Source of the DNA: UBA4416 sp040389965
GTDB lineage: Bacteria; Bacteroidota; Bacteroidia; B-17B0; Aurantibacillaceae
DNA: 64,000 nucleotides
Direction: 5' to 3'
NCBI GenBank assembly: GCA_040389965.1
Contig: JAZJZF010000038.1
Coordinates: 1 to 64,000, forward strand
Shown: in pieces, positions 26,972-36,390 of the stretch
How positions within the stretch are numbered: position 1 is the first letter of the stretch
Layout: the number at the start of each line of letters is the position of its first letter
Translations under genes and position numbers: made by a program
The notes under the pieces: model-generated
Told to the model about the DNA's origin: nothing
The model's database searches: none
What the model saw: only the letters and a program-made list of their open reading frames with translations

Positions 26972-27388
26972 GTGTTAAAGATAGCAATAATCAACGGCCC
27001 AAATTTGAATCTTTTAGGTATAAGGGAAAAAGAAGTTTATGGTACAGAATCTTTCGAAAATTATTTTGAAGAATTAAAATTGAAATTTCCTTCCGCTGAA
27101 CTTACTTATTTTCAAAGCAATGTAGAGGGAGAGCTTATTAATAAACTACACGAAACAGGCTTTAGCTACGATGGCATTATTTTAAATGCCGGTGCCTACA
27201 CACACACTTCTATTGCTATTGCGGATGCTGTTGCCGGAATAAAAGCACCTGTTATTGAAGTACACATCAGTAATATATTTGCCCGTGAAGATTACAGACA
27301 TGTGTCTTACCTTGGTAAACATTGCATGGGTAGCATTAGCGGGTTTGGATTAAAGGGCTACGAAATGGCTTTGGCTGTTTTTATGTAA
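26972..27388 (+). CDS. aroQ: 3-dehydroquinate dehydratase, type II
   Basis: The 138-residue enzyme converts 3-dehydroquinate to 3-dehydroshikimate. It shows IINGPNLNLLGIREKEVYG with the catalytic Tyr and Arg, QSNVEGELIN, LNAGAYTHTS and EVHISNIFAREDYRHVSY with the catalytic His. It is full length for a type II dodecameric enzyme. Translation starts at GTG, and GPNLNLLG directly follows the first strand as in the family. Confidence 0.95.
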   Translation: MLKIAIINGPNLNLLGIREKEVYGTESFENYFEELKLKFPSAELTYFQSNVEGELINKLHETGFSYDGIILNAGAYTHTSIAIADAVAGIKAPVIEVHISNIFAREDYRHVSYLGKHCMGSISGFGLKGYEMALAVFM

Positions 27389-27403
27389 AGCCTTTTTAAC
27401 ACA

Positions 27404-28165
27404 TCAAACGAATCTTATTTTTCTCAACACTTCTGTTTTTTTACGCCGGGAAACTTCAAACTCAGAGTCATTGATCATTTCAATAATACAGATTTCTCCT
27501 TTGCTGTATGCTTTAATGTGATTCACATTAATGATTACACTCTTATTAACTCTTATAAAATCCCCTATCTTTTCGAGCATATCTTCAAAAAGCTTCAGAT
27601 CCTTGCTTGAATAATACTGCTTCTTGTCAAGTACCTTTAATTCACAAATATCGATCTGCGCTTCTACCGAAACAAGCTCATTGATGTTTAATAAAATTAC
27701 TTTTTCGTTATTATGAACAGGGATCTTACTGATTAAATCATTCTTATCTTCGAGTGTTTTAATAAACTGGAAAACATCAGCGCTTTTTTCACTGGAACTT
27801 ATTTTCAAAATGGCTTTGTCTACCACGTTTATCAATTTCGAAAAATCAATAGGTTTTAAAATATAACCCAAAGCATTAAACTCGAAAGCGGTTATGGCAT
27901 ATTCATTAAACNNNNNNNNNNCAAAAATGACCTCAAAATTAATTTCATCAAACATCTTTAAAAGGTCGAAACCGCTTTTTGAAGGCATTTTAATATCTAA
28001 AAAAATTAGCTGAGGATGCAGTGTACTAATTTTACGAAAGCCATCATCTGCACTATTTGCTTCTGCAATTACTTCTATACCTCTGCAATGCCTGTCCAAT
28101 AAGGTTTTCAAAACATTTCTGTTATGTTCCTCATCATCAATGATTATAGCTTTTACCGGATTCAT
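27404..28165 (-). CDS. LytTR-family response regulator
   Basis: The 253-residue protein has an N-terminal receiver domain with the phosphorylated Asp in PQLIFLDIKMPSKSG, and a C-terminal LytTR DNA-binding domain (KVILLNINELVSVEAQ ... FIRVNKSVIINVNHI). It pairs with the kinase upstream, whose stop it overlaps by one base (TAATG). Ten N at 27912-27921 fall in the conserved stretch between EVIF and FNEYAI. The family has three residues there (such as VTA), which would need seven bases, so the gap is a fixed-size placeholder that happens to keep the frame. Confidence 0.9.
   Translation of the reverse strand: MNPVKAIIIDDEEHNRNVLKTLLDRHCRGIEVIAEANSADDGFRKISTLHPQLIFLDIKMPSKSGFDLLKMFDEINFEVIFXXXXFNEYAITAFEFNALGYILKPIDFSKLINVVDKAILKISSSEKSADVFQFIKTLEDKNDLISKIPVHNNEKVILLNINELVSVEAQIDICELKVLDKKQYYSSKDLKLFEDMLEKIGDFIRVNKSVIINVNHIKAYSKGEICIIEMINDSEFEVSRRKKTEVLRKIRFV
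27912..27921. other. Scaffold gap (ten N) inside the response regulator
   Basis: A run of exactly ten N. Reading the family consensus across it predicts about seven missing bases, so the number of N is a convention. Confidence 0.95.
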
Positions 28166-29673
28166 TATTTTACTCTGTCTAAATGAATTATAACCCGGGT
28201 TCCTATCGGATTATTATGCTCATCGGTTAAATCAATGATCTCCAATTTATGATTTGAATTACCCGATTGGCGGTTAAGACTTTCAATTTTATCTATGATC
28301 AATTTTGTGCCTTTCGAATTACTGTTGTTTAATTTATTTAAATCCCTGCCCACTCCATTATCTTCAATTTCAATTTGCGGCAATGAGTTTTTTAAAGTTA
28401 CAGTTATTTTAAGTACAGGCCTTCTAATCTCATTTAAAGGTAATAAGCCATGCCATATGGCATTTTCAATAAAGGGCTGGGTAATCAAAGCGGGAACCAA
28501 AATTTCGTTTGCATCCAATTGTTCATCTATATGTAATTGAAATTCAAACTTATTTTTAAACCTAAGCTGCTCAAGCTCTACGTTTAGCTTTATGATTTCA
28601 ACCTCTTCATTAACCGTTATATAATTTTTATCAGAATAGTTTAACACCTGCCTTAAAAAATAGCTGAACTTAGCAATGTATTGTCCTGCTTTATCAATAT
28701 TATTGATATAAATTAACTCCTGTATAGCTGCAAGGCAATTTGATATAAAATGAGGATTCATCTGCGCCTTAATAACTTTTAGCTCTAATTCGGTTATTTT
28801 ATTAAGAAGTTCAAAATTTTCTTTTTGCTTTTTCAGATTATTTCTATTCCTGATGATCAATGTAATGATCACTATTATTAAAACAAGAATAATAATCCCA
28901 TATTTAAATATTTCATTAAATATATTTTTTAATTTATTAGGATTTGGTGCATCATAAAGATCCTGAATTTCCTTAACAGTCAATACTCTATGAAAAATGG
29001 CAATATCATCTACAGTCCCTCTCATATAGCGGTCATTTTTTTTACTGACGCCATTCCCAACATTTACAGAATCCAATGGATCAAATTTTGTCCTGAAATC
29101 TTTCTTTGAACTTAATTGTAATTCTCCATTTACATAAAATGCTATATGATTATCATCGTATGTAAATACTAAATGATACCAGCGGTTAAAGCGAACTGTT
29201 TCAACAGAATTAACGCCTGCTTGTTTAGTGGAATCTTTAGAAGAAAAGATCATAAACCGATCACTCTTAAAATCATAAAAAAGACAATAAGCATCATTAA
29301 AATCCTCGTTTTTTGAATTCTTGGTAATAAGAATAGGATTGGATTCATAGCCACAACCGGCATATACTTTTCTCTCAAGGTTTACCCACAAAGAAACTGT
29401 TCCTTTAACCGGTTTTAACGATGATACTTTACCGAGCGAGAAATAACTGTTTGTATGGCCATGTAAGTATAATGCCGATTGTTTGTTTCCAAACCTGTCT
29501 TCTACCAATGATACTCCAACCGGGCTTGTGATTACCTGATCATTTTTTTCTCTGTAATTATGATCATTAAAATCAAAATTTAAGACAATGGATGAATCAA
29601 TCTGTGCGTTACTCTTTTTGGAAAACAAAACCAAAAAGAATATGAGAACAATGGCAAATCCCCGGAGTTTCAT
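28165..29673 (-). CDS. LytS-type sensor histidine kinase with LamG-like sensor domain
   Basis: The 502-residue protein has a signal peptide (residues 1-24) and a periplasmic LamG/concanavalin-like domain (about 30-235: GTVSLWVNLERK, WYHLVFTYDDNHIAFYVNGELQ). A transmembrane helix follows at about 252-273, then a coiled coil and the His_kinase/LytS module: KAQMNPHFISNCLAAIQ with the phospho-accepting His, ALITQPFIENAIWHG and IEDNGVGRD. LamG folds bind glycans or other ligands, so it may sense envelope polysaccharide. It lies 15 nt after rfbH and probably shares its transcript. Confidence 0.88.
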   Translation of the reverse strand: MKLRGFAIVLIFFLVLFSKKSNAQIDSSIVLNFDFNDHNYREKNDQVITSPVGVSLVEDRFGNKQSALYLHGHTNSYFSLGKVSSLKPVKGTVSLWVNLERKVYAGCGYESNPILITKNSKNEDFNDAYCLFYDFKSDRFMIFSSKDSTKQAGVNSVETVRFNRWYHLVFTYDDNHIAFYVNGELQLSSKKDFRTKFDPLDSVNVGNGVSKKNDRYMRGTVDDIAIFHRVLTVKEIQDLYDAPNPNKLKNIFNEIFKYGIIILVLIIVIITLIIRNRNNLKKQKENFELLNKITELELKVIKAQMNPHFISNCLAAIQELIYINNIDKAGQYIAKFSYFLRQVLNYSDKNYITVNEEVEIIKLNVELEQLRFKNKFEFQLHIDEQLDANEILVPALITQPFIENAIWHGLLPLNEIRRPVLKITVTLKNSLPQIEIEDNGVGRDLNKLNNSNSKGTKLIIDKIESLNRQSGNSNHKLEIIDLTDEHNNPIGTRVIIHLDRVK

Positions 29674-29688
29674 ACTTATAAAACCAGA

Positions 29689-30996
29689 TTACCCTAAGAT
29701 CTCATCGAAACATTTGCCCATATAGGCAATCATATCGTCGTTTACCATAGGCGTTACACCTATCCAGAAGGTATCGTTCACAATAGTTTCTGTGTTTTGA
29801 AGTTCGCCTACCACACGGTAGTTCACATCCTTGAAATAAGGCTGCTTACGAAGATCGCCGGCAAATAATAAACGGGTAGCAATTTTTTTCTCCGTTAATT
29901 TTTCAATGATCTCATTACGGGTAATACCTGCGTCTTTTTTTACGGTTATTAAAAAACCAAACCAGGATGGATTAGCATTTGGAGTGGCCTCCGGTAATAT
30001 TAATTTATTAGTATGTTTTGCTAAAACAGTTTTCAGTTGGTCAAAATTATGCCTGCGTATTTTTACAAACTCATCGAGTTTTTCAAGCTGTGCAAGGCCT
30101 AAAGCAGCCTGCATATCTGTAATTTTAAGGTTAAACCCCTGACGCGAATAAATGTATTTATGATCGTAACCCATTGGCAAATCGCCTAGTTGCTGACAAA
30201 AACGTAATCCGCAGGTATTGTCTTTCCCGGGTTCACACCAGCAATCACGTCCCCAATCCCTGAACGATTCCATTATTTTTTTAAGCTTTGAATTTGATGT
30301 AAATACAGCTCCACCCTCGCCCATCGTAATATGATGTGCCGGATAAAAGCTCAGAGTTGCTACATCGCCAAAGGTTCCAACATGTTTTCCGTTATAGGTT
30401 GCTCCTAATGCATCACAACAATCTTCCATTAACCAGAGATTATGTTTCTCGCAAAAGGCAGTAATGACATCTAAATTAAACACGTTCCCCATAGTGTGTG
30501 CTACCACTACCGCTTTGGTTTTAGGGCTTAGTGCCGCTTCTAACTGAGTTACATCAATTTCATAATAAGGAATAGTAACATCTAAAAAAACAGGAATGGC
30601 TCCGTATTGCAAAATAGGGTTAACTGTAGTTGGAAACGACGCTGCAACCGTAATAACTTCGTCTCCCGGTTTAATGGCCTCATCACCCAATTCCTTGGCA
30701 GTTAGCGTTGAAAACGCCACTAAATTAGCTGAAGACCCTGAGTTTACAGTAATTAATGATTTTACATTAATGTATTTAGCCAGTTTCTTTTCGAACTCCG
30801 TATTGAAATGACCTGTTGTAAACCAGGCATCCAGAGCCGAATCGGTAATATATTGCAATTCTTTATGGTCAAATACTTTTCCGCTTACAGGAACAGCTGA
30901 TTCGCCCGCAACAAATTGTTTTTCTTTAAATACTTCTTTGTGATACTGCTCAATTAAAGAATGTATCTGGCTTTTTAGTTCTAATGCTTTTGACAT
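29689..30996 (-). CDS. rfbH: CDP-4-keto-6-deoxyglucose-3-dehydrase (E1)
   Basis: This is a PLP/PMP enzyme of the DegT/DnrJ/EryC1 family that removes the C3 hydroxyl in CDP-3,6-dideoxyhexose synthesis. The usual PLP lysine is replaced by His in SFYPAHHITMGEGG, a diagnostic feature of E1. The cysteine-rich part GRDCWCEPGKDNTCGLRFC carries iron-sulfur cluster ligands. GDLPMGYDHKYIYSRQG and GFNLKITDMQAALG are as in RfbH. It acts after RfbG, encoded upstream. The E3 reductase that usually works with E1 is not in this window. Confidence 0.92.
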   Translation of the reverse strand: MSKALELKSQIHSLIEQYHKEVFKEKQFVAGESAVPVSGKVFDHKELQYITDSALDAWFTTGHFNTEFEKKLAKYINVKSLITVNSGSSANLVAFSTLTAKELGDEAIKPGDEVITVAASFPTTVNPILQYGAIPVFLDVTIPYYEIDVTQLEAALSPKTKAVVVAHTMGNVFNLDVITAFCEKHNLWLMEDCCDALGATYNGKHVGTFGDVATLSFYPAHHITMGEGGAVFTSNSKLKKIMESFRDWGRDCWCEPGKDNTCGLRFCQQLGDLPMGYDHKYIYSRQGFNLKITDMQAALGLAQLEKLDEFVKIRRHNFDQLKTVLAKHTNKLILPEATPNANPSWFGFLITVKKDAGITRNEIIEKLTEKKIATRLLFAGDLRKQPYFKDVNYRVVGELQNTETIVNDTFWIGVTPMVNDDMIAYMGKCFDEILG

Positions 30997-31064
30997 GTTT
31001 ATTTTCTAAATTTTACTTTTAATTGTAATAAAAGAATATGCTCTATGACTTATCCTCTAAAAAA

Positions 31065-32138
31065 TTACTTACTACAATAGTGTTTTATCTGTTCTACCCT
31101 GCAATTATAAATGTTATTTTTTGAATCCAGTTCCTGCAAATAGCCGTCAATGGTAAATTTAATGGTTTCTTCAAAGTTTAACTTCGGCTTCCATCCCAGG
31201 AAATTCACAGCTTTGGTAATATCCAGTTTCAATAAACCTGCTTCGTGTAATTTTTCTGTTACTTGTGGCGCATCTATTTTAATGGAAGGAATATTTTTTC
31301 TAACCTCATTTACAACATCACCTACGCTATAATTTTCGAAAGCTGCGGGACCAAAATTCCAACCGCCTGCAAATGATTTTCCGTTAGATAGTAATTTTTC
31401 GGCCAGCTTTAAATACCCGAATAAAGGCTCCAGTACAAACTGCCAGGGCCTTACTGAATTGGGGTTACGGATGGAAGAGGTTTGATTGGATTCGTATGCC
31501 CTGATCATATCGGGGATAATTCGGTTATCGGCCCAATCGCCACCGCCTATCACATTCCCTGCCCTGCCGGAAGCTACATGAGCAGTATTTTCTTTACTGA
31601 AAAAAGATTTTATATAGGAGTTTGTGATCAATTCGGAACAGCCTTTCGACGCGCTATACGGATCATCGCCGCCCATCGCATCGTTTTCGCGGTAGCCCCA
31701 CATCCATTCATTATTTTGATAACACTTATCGGTTGTAACGTTAATAGCCACTTTTACAGAAGGACAATTCCTTACGGCTTCAAAAAAATTAACCGTTCCC
31801 ATTAAGTTGGTTTCGAAATTATAATGCGGATCGTTATAGGAATCAATCACTAAAGGCTGTGCAGCCAAATGAAAGGCTATATCCGGCTTTACTTCATTAA
31901 ACCAGGCTTCGAGGTCTGTTTTGTTTCTTACATCTCCAATTTTGTGATGCATTTTTTGAGCCAGGCCTGTGGTTATAAAATTGTCTTTTTCGGAAGCGGC
32001 ATTCAGGGCATAGCCATATACTTCAGCTCCCAGTTCTTTAAGCCAAACAGACATCCACGATCCTTTAAAACCGGTATGGCCTGTAATCAATACCTTTTTA
32101 CCTTTGTAGCAATTTGAAAATAAATCGAGTGAATTCAT
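31065..32138 (-). CDS. rfbG: CDP-glucose 4,6-dehydratase
   Basis: This short-chain dehydrogenase-type enzyme converts CDP-glucose to CDP-4-keto-6-deoxyglucose. It shows the NAD-binding GHTGFKGSWMSVWLKELGA, AAQPLVIDSYNDPHYNFE, and the active site with Tyr and Lys in DPYSASKGCSEL (Y-x3-K). It is full length. An ATG 36 bases further upstream (32174) is also in frame, but homologues start at MNSLDLFSNCYKGK, so I chose 32138. It lies between recJ and rfbH. The preceding step needs RfbF (glucose-1-phosphate cytidylyltransferase), which is not here. Confidence 0.92.
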   Translation of the reverse strand: MNSLDLFSNCYKGKKVLITGHTGFKGSWMSVWLKELGAEVYGYALNAASEKDNFITTGLAQKMHHKIGDVRNKTDLEAWFNEVKPDIAFHLAAQPLVIDSYNDPHYNFETNLMGTVNFFEAVRNCPSVKVAINVTTDKCYQNNEWMWGYRENDAMGGDDPYSASKGCSELITNSYIKSFFSKENTAHVASGRAGNVIGGGDWADNRIIPDMIRAYESNQTSSIRNPNSVRPWQFVLEPLFGYLKLAEKLLSNGKSFAGGWNFGPAAFENYSVGDVVNEVRKNIPSIKIDAPQVTEKLHEAGLLKLDITKAVNFLGWKPKLNFEETIKFTIDGYLQELDSKNNIYNCRVEQIKHYCSK

Positions 32139-32199
32139 CTCTTTAAAAATAGGTTTAAATTTTAAGTTGAACAAATTAAAATAATTTGCCTGAAAAAAT

Positions 32200-33903
32200 T
32201 TAGGAAGGCCTTATTTCATCAATAACCAATTGAATAGAGGTGTTTCCCCTGAATTCGTTTTCTTTTATTTTATAAACGATATCGACCGGGATATTCCGTT
32301 TAAAAAAATGGAGATAATCCGCCTTATTAAAGGCAATGGCTTCTATTTTTGTTAATTTGGAATTTTGCTGATACACTTCCAGTTTTAAATGATTTGCGCC
32401 CACTACTTTTGCATAGCCCGTATCTAACACGCCTTTGCTAAAAAACACAGGAGTCATATTGTGCGGCCCATGCGGAGCAAACTGATTTAAAATGCGCACC
32501 ATTTTTTCGTTTACATCGTCTAATTGCATTTCCACATCAATTTCTACCATTGGTATCAGCATATGATCCTGTATGGTAGCCGCTACCTGTCTTTCGAAAG
32601 CTTCAATAAAAGCAGGAACATTTTCTTTTTTAAGCGAAAGTCCGGCTGCAAATTTGTGTCCGCCAAACTGCTCCAATAAATGGCTGCAACTCTCAATGGC
32701 GGCATACACATCAAAATCTTTTACACTACGTGCCGAACCCGAAACCATACCGTTTGATTCGGTAAGGATAATGGTAGGTTTGTAATATTTTTCGATAACC
32801 CTTGATGCTACAATACCTACAATGCCTTTATGCCACAGGGGATTAAACAATACCGTTGATTTGCGGTAAGGTGTAATAACATCGTTTTCGAGTATCAGTA
32901 AGGCTTCATCCGTTGTTCCAAGGTCAAGGTCGCGACGTTGAGCATTGGTAATATTTAATTTTTGAGAAAAATTTACCGCTTCTTCTTCAGAGCAAATCAA
33001 AAGTTCCACTGCTTTTGAACCGTGCTCTATACGCCCTGCGGCATTAATGCGCGGCCCTATGGTAAAAACCAAAGCGGTAATATCCAATTCTTTTTCTGCT
33101 TTACTTAAAGCGATCAGCGATTTTAAACCCGGCGATGGATCGGAATTTAATTTCTTTAAGCCAAAATGAGCCAGCACCCTGTTTTCGCCTGTTATAGGCA
33201 CAATATCGGATGCAATGCTTGTTACAACAAGGTCTAAATATTTAAAAACGTCTTTTTCATCAACGCTATTTCTGATACAGAATGCCTGAGCCAGTTTAAA
33301 GCCTATGCCACAGCCGGCAAGTTCTTTAAAAGGATAGGGACAATCGTGCTGCTTGGGATCCAATACAGCTACAGCCCTTGGAATTTCGTCGCCCGGGAGA
33401 TGATGGTCACAAATAATAAAATCAATGTTCTTGCTATTGGCATAATCAATTTTATCGTTTGCCTTGATTCCGCAATCCAGCGCAATGATCAATGAATAGT
33501 GATTTTCTGCAGCATAATCAATGCTTTGAAAAGAAATACCATATCCTTCGGTATACCTGTCGGGAATATAATAGCGGATCCGGCCTATATAATCTTTAAA
33601 GAAACTATAAACGAGCGCCACAGAGGTTGTACCATCTACATCATAATCACCAAAAATGAGTACTTTTTCGTTGTTGGCAATGGCTTTATCAATTCTTTCA
33701 ATGGCAGTGGTCATTCCTTTCATTAAAAAAGGATCGTGCAGCATATCGAGCGAAGGGCGAAAAAATGTTTTAGATTCGTCAAAGGTATTGATACCACGTA
33801 ATACCAATAGCTTAGCAATGATCTCGTCAACACCTAAAGCTTTTTGTAAAGAAGCAACGGTTGCTTCGCTATTTACCTGGTGTATGTTCCATTTCTTCTC
33901 CAC
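32200..33903 (-). CDS. recJ: Single-stranded-DNA exonuclease RecJ
   Basis: The 567-residue 5'-3' exonuclease acts in recombination and mismatch repair. Motifs are clear: IFGDYDVDGTTSVAL, IALDCGIKAND, ICDHHLPGDEIP, AGCGIGFKLAQA, GPRINAAGRI and SGSARSVKDFDVY, with GGHKFAAGLS. It is full length for the family. It is the first gene of a minus-strand series that continues to rfbG, 61 nt downstream. Confidence 0.96.
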   Translation of the reverse strand: MEKKWNIHQVNSEATVASLQKALGVDEIIAKLLVLRGINTFDESKTFFRPSLDMLHDPFLMKGMTTAIERIDKAIANNEKVLIFGDYDVDGTTSVALVYSFFKDYIGRIRYYIPDRYTEGYGISFQSIDYAAENHYSLIIALDCGIKANDKIDYANSKNIDFIICDHHLPGDEIPRAVAVLDPKQHDCPYPFKELAGCGIGFKLAQAFCIRNSVDEKDVFKYLDLVVTSIASDIVPITGENRVLAHFGLKKLNSDPSPGLKSLIALSKAEKELDITALVFTIGPRINAAGRIEHGSKAVELLICSEEEAVNFSQKLNITNAQRRDLDLGTTDEALLILENDVITPYRKSTVLFNPLWHKGIVGIVASRVIEKYYKPTIILTESNGMVSGSARSVKDFDVYAAIESCSHLLEQFGGHKFAAGLSLKKENVPAFIEAFERQVAATIQDHMLIPMVEIDVEMQLDDVNEKMVRILNQFAPHGPHNMTPVFFSKGVLDTGYAKVVGANHLKLEVYQQNSKLTKIEAIAFNKADYLHFFKRNIPVDIVYKIKENEFRGNTSIQLVIDEIRPS

Positions 33904-33955
33904 AAAAAAATTCTTCGGTTAAAATTAAAAAGACCCGGGCAATGCCGGCAAAAAT

Positions 33956-34669
33956 TTAAGCAATGTTGTGATAAACAGACATGATATCATCATCATCTTC
34001 CATTTTATCGATCATTTTCTTAAATTCCTCTTCCTGCTCTTCTGTCAATTCTTTGGTTGTAGCAGGAATAAATGTTTTGATAGTTTCTTTTACCGTATAT
34101 TTTTTCTCTTCCAGACCGGCCTGCATCATACCAAAGTCAGTAAACGCCACCTGTACAATTAATTCATTGGTTTCATTATCCCATGTAAGCTCTTCTGCCC
34201 CATAATCGATCAAATCCAACTCTACATCATCTGCATTTAAGCCTGTGGAATCTATTTTAAACAGTCCCTTACGCTCAAACATAAAACTTACCGAACCGGT
34301 AGTACCTACAGAACCATTGGCACGGCTAAAATACACGCGTAAATTGGCAATGGTACGGGTTGGGTTATCGGTAGCGCATTCGACTAATACGGGAACGCCA
34401 AAAGGGCCGTATCCTTCGTAAATGATCTCATCGTAATTACTCGTATCTTTTTCTGAAGCGCGTTTAATAGCGGCATCGATATTGGCTTTAGGCATATTTA
34501 CAGCCTTAGCATTGGCAATACAGGCTCTTAACCTTGGATTTAGTTCAGGATGAGGCCCTCCCACCTTTACTGCCATTACAATCTCTTTTCCTATTTTGGT
34601 AAACTGCTTTGCCATTTTAGCATAGCGTTTAAACATTGTTGCTTTTCGGGTTTGAAAAATACGTCCCAT
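33956..34669 (-). CDS. yebC: YebC/PmpR-family protein (TACO1-like)
   Basis: The 237-residue protein has the YebC signature: MGRIFQTRKATMFKRYAKMA, GGPHPELNPRLRACIANAKA, NMPKANIDAAIKRAS, YEGYGPFGVPVLVECATDN and GSVSFMFERKG. Proteins of this family have been described as transcription regulators and, more recently, as translation factors that help ribosomes through difficult motifs. It lies upstream of recJ by 52 nt. Confidence 0.93.
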   Translation of the reverse strand: MGRIFQTRKATMFKRYAKMAKQFTKIGKEIVMAVKVGGPHPELNPRLRACIANAKAVNMPKANIDAAIKRASEKDTSNYDEIIYEGYGPFGVPVLVECATDNPTRTIANLRVYFSRANGSVGTTGSVSFMFERKGLFKIDSTGLNADDVELDLIDYGAEELTWDNETNELIVQVAFTDFGMMQAGLEEKKYTVKETIKTFIPATTKELTEEQEEEFKKMIDKMEDDDDIMSVYHNIA

Positions 34670-34702
34670 AGTATGTTAATTCTTATTTTTTCTAAATTTC
34701 GA

Positions 34703-34710
34703 CAAATTTA
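34703..34710 (-). promoter_or_regulatory. -7 box for yebC
   Basis: TAAATTTG on the minus strand is an exact TAnnTTTG match, 33 nt before the ATG. A -33 element is not clear. Confidence 0.4.
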
Positions 34711-34761
34711 ACTCAAATTCAGTATTGCTTCACTACTTTTACTATAATTTATAAACCAAAA

Positions 34762-35076
34762 ATGAGCGCATTACAAACATTAGACGTTTTTCAGGTACAT
34801 ATTAAACTACCCGAAATATTCAGTACCCGATTTGCTGCGTTGATACCGCAACAATACCAAAAAGTAAATGAGCTTTTAGAAAAACATGTTATCCTGAATT
34901 ATGCCCTCGACATGACCCGCATTAACTTATGGGTAACTATACAAGCCAAAGATCAAACAGATGTTATGGACATCCTGGCAACGTTTCCGATCATAAAATA
35001 CGTGAAAGTTGAGATTTTTGAATTGGCCTTTTTTGACTCGGCCCCTATTGGTTTACCGGAGTTGATTATGAATTAA
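34762..35076 (+). CDS. Small protein of muconolactone-isomerase/YCII-like fold
   Basis: The 104-residue protein has a ferredoxin-like alternation (DVFQVHIKLPEIFSTRFAALIP, HVILNYALDMTRINLWVTI, MDILATFPIIKYVKVEIFEL) seen in Bacteroidota proteins that are often annotated as muconolactone delta-isomerase-like. No catalytic residues can be assigned, and it is not among aromatic-degradation genes. Its stop overlaps the convergent gene's stop by four bases. Confidence 0.6.
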   Translation: MSALQTLDVFQVHIKLPEIFSTRFAALIPQQYQKVNELLEKHVILNYALDMTRINLWVTIQAKDQTDVMDILATFPIIKYVKVEIFELAFFDSAPIGLPELIMN

Positions 35077-35447
35077 AACTCCCGGCTTATTTGAAACATC
35101 AGTAAACAGACAAAACCGCCCACTGCAATTAAACCGTGAAGAATGCCCAGCCATTTTGGAATTGTTTTTCCCATCAGATCGTGCGCAACCAAAATAATCC
35201 CTCCGCTGGCGGCTATTAAAAACAAAATAAGGGCATCTATAGGATTTGGCTTATTTTTCACAGAATAACAAATTAAAAGAATAATACCGACAAGTGCCAA
35301 GGGCCCATGTGTAAGAACCAGCGCTCTAGAAGGTCTTTTTCCTTTTATAACAAAGGATAATAATACCATACCTATTATTGCTGCGAGCGAAAAGAAAACA
35401 ATTGCCGTGATGATCATAATTTCATTAATGTTAGTTAATGATCCCAT
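35073..35447 (-). CDS. Four-helix membrane protein of unknown function
   Basis: The 124-residue protein has four hydrophobic helices (about 10-35, 46-62, 69-88, 100-120). One has a proline-glycine turn and a short basic loop between helices 1 and 2 (KGKRPSRALVLTHGP). HGPLA and HGLIAVGG motifs put a His at the start of two helices. I do not recognise the family. Confidence 0.6.
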   Translation of the reverse strand: MGSLTNINEIMIITAIVFFSLAAIIGMVLLSFVIKGKRPSRALVLTHGPLALVGIILLICYSVKNKPNPIDALILFLIAASGGIILVAHDLMGKTIPKWLGILHGLIAVGGFVCLLMFQISREF

Positions 35448-35599
35448 TCAAATCAGCTGCCTGTAAAGGATAGAAGAAAATTGTTACCGAAATTTTTAAA
35501 ACAGCTGAAAACACGATGAATAAAAGTAAATAGGGAATTTTATCTCTTGCTCTTTTGAGAAATAAAATACACAGTTGCCCTTAACAAAAAGCGGATTTG

Positions 35600-36298
35600 C
35601 TATTGTATCATGATCTTCTTGGTTACAAAATGAATATGATCCCGGTGATAGAACCGCAGAAAATATAAGCCTTTACTGCAATCTGTAACCTGCAGGATAT
35701 TCTCTTTAATGGCGTTTTTCACACATTGTCCTTCCATATTGATAAGCTCCACCCGTTCGTAAACAGACTCATCATAATTTAAAATAATATTTTCGTTTAC
35801 CGGATTTTTTAAGAGTATAGGCGATAACTCAAACTCCCTGATGCCATTTATGTTAGGAACCGCAATATAAATAATCGTTCGGGCAGTATCATGTGTCGTT
35901 ACAGAATTGGTTACTGCTCCGGCTATAGGCCATACAATAACGGTAGTGCCATTTCCGCCAACTTTGTAGCTGTTGGTTGTTGACGCCACATCTGTTACAA
36001 CAAAGGTATGTGTTGCTCCGGGAGCAAAATTGGTAACCGAATAAGTAACCGTAGAACGCCAGTAGTATTTTGGTGTAGAAGTACTGCTGGTATCGATAGC
36101 AAGATTAAAGTGCAAATAGTTTGTGATGGCAGTAGAACCGGTGTTTTGGGCTATTCCGTATATGGAAATAGATGTGCCATCGGTAACGGTATTACTGGGG
36201 CTGGCAGTTAATGTGCTATTCAATATGCCTACAGATTGTGCCTTTACGGACAAAAAATGCGACAAAAAAATAAGAGCCAGTATGACAAACCTTAACAT
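35600..36298 (-). CDS. Secreted protein with type A Por sorting tail
   Basis: The 232-residue protein has a signal peptide (residues 1-20, ending VKAQ), a beta-rich CARDB-like domain (GTSISIYGIAQNTGSTAITNYL, GATHTFVVTDVAS) and a C-terminal secretion-sorting domain (ILLKNPVNENIILNYDE ... GLYFLRFYH ... HFVTKKIMIQ). This type A tail is cut off during type IX secretion and the protein is anchored or released. It is small for the class and its function is unknown. Confidence 0.75.
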   Translation of the reverse strand: MLRFVILALIFLSHFLSVKAQSVGILNSTLTASPSNTVTDGTSISIYGIAQNTGSTAITNYLHFNLAIDTSSTSTPKYYWRSTVTYSVTNFAPGATHTFVVTDVASTTNSYKVGGNGTTVIVWPIAGAVTNSVTTHDTARTIIYIAVPNINGIREFELSPILLKNPVNENIILNYDESVYERVELINMEGQCVKNAIKENILQVTDCSKGLYFLRFYHRDHIHFVTKKIMIQ

Positions 36299-36390
36299 GA
36301 TAATTTAATTTGATATATGTTATTACGAATTTATTTATTTTAATTGGTATTTTATTATTTATTTTACAGAAATATTATGCAGACAAAAAC

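Noticed and set aside
36310..36390. N-terminal membrane helix for the TPR-like protein at 36391
   Set aside because: The extra codons come from AT-rich intergenic DNA next to the divergent gene; the family-like N-terminus begins at 36391.
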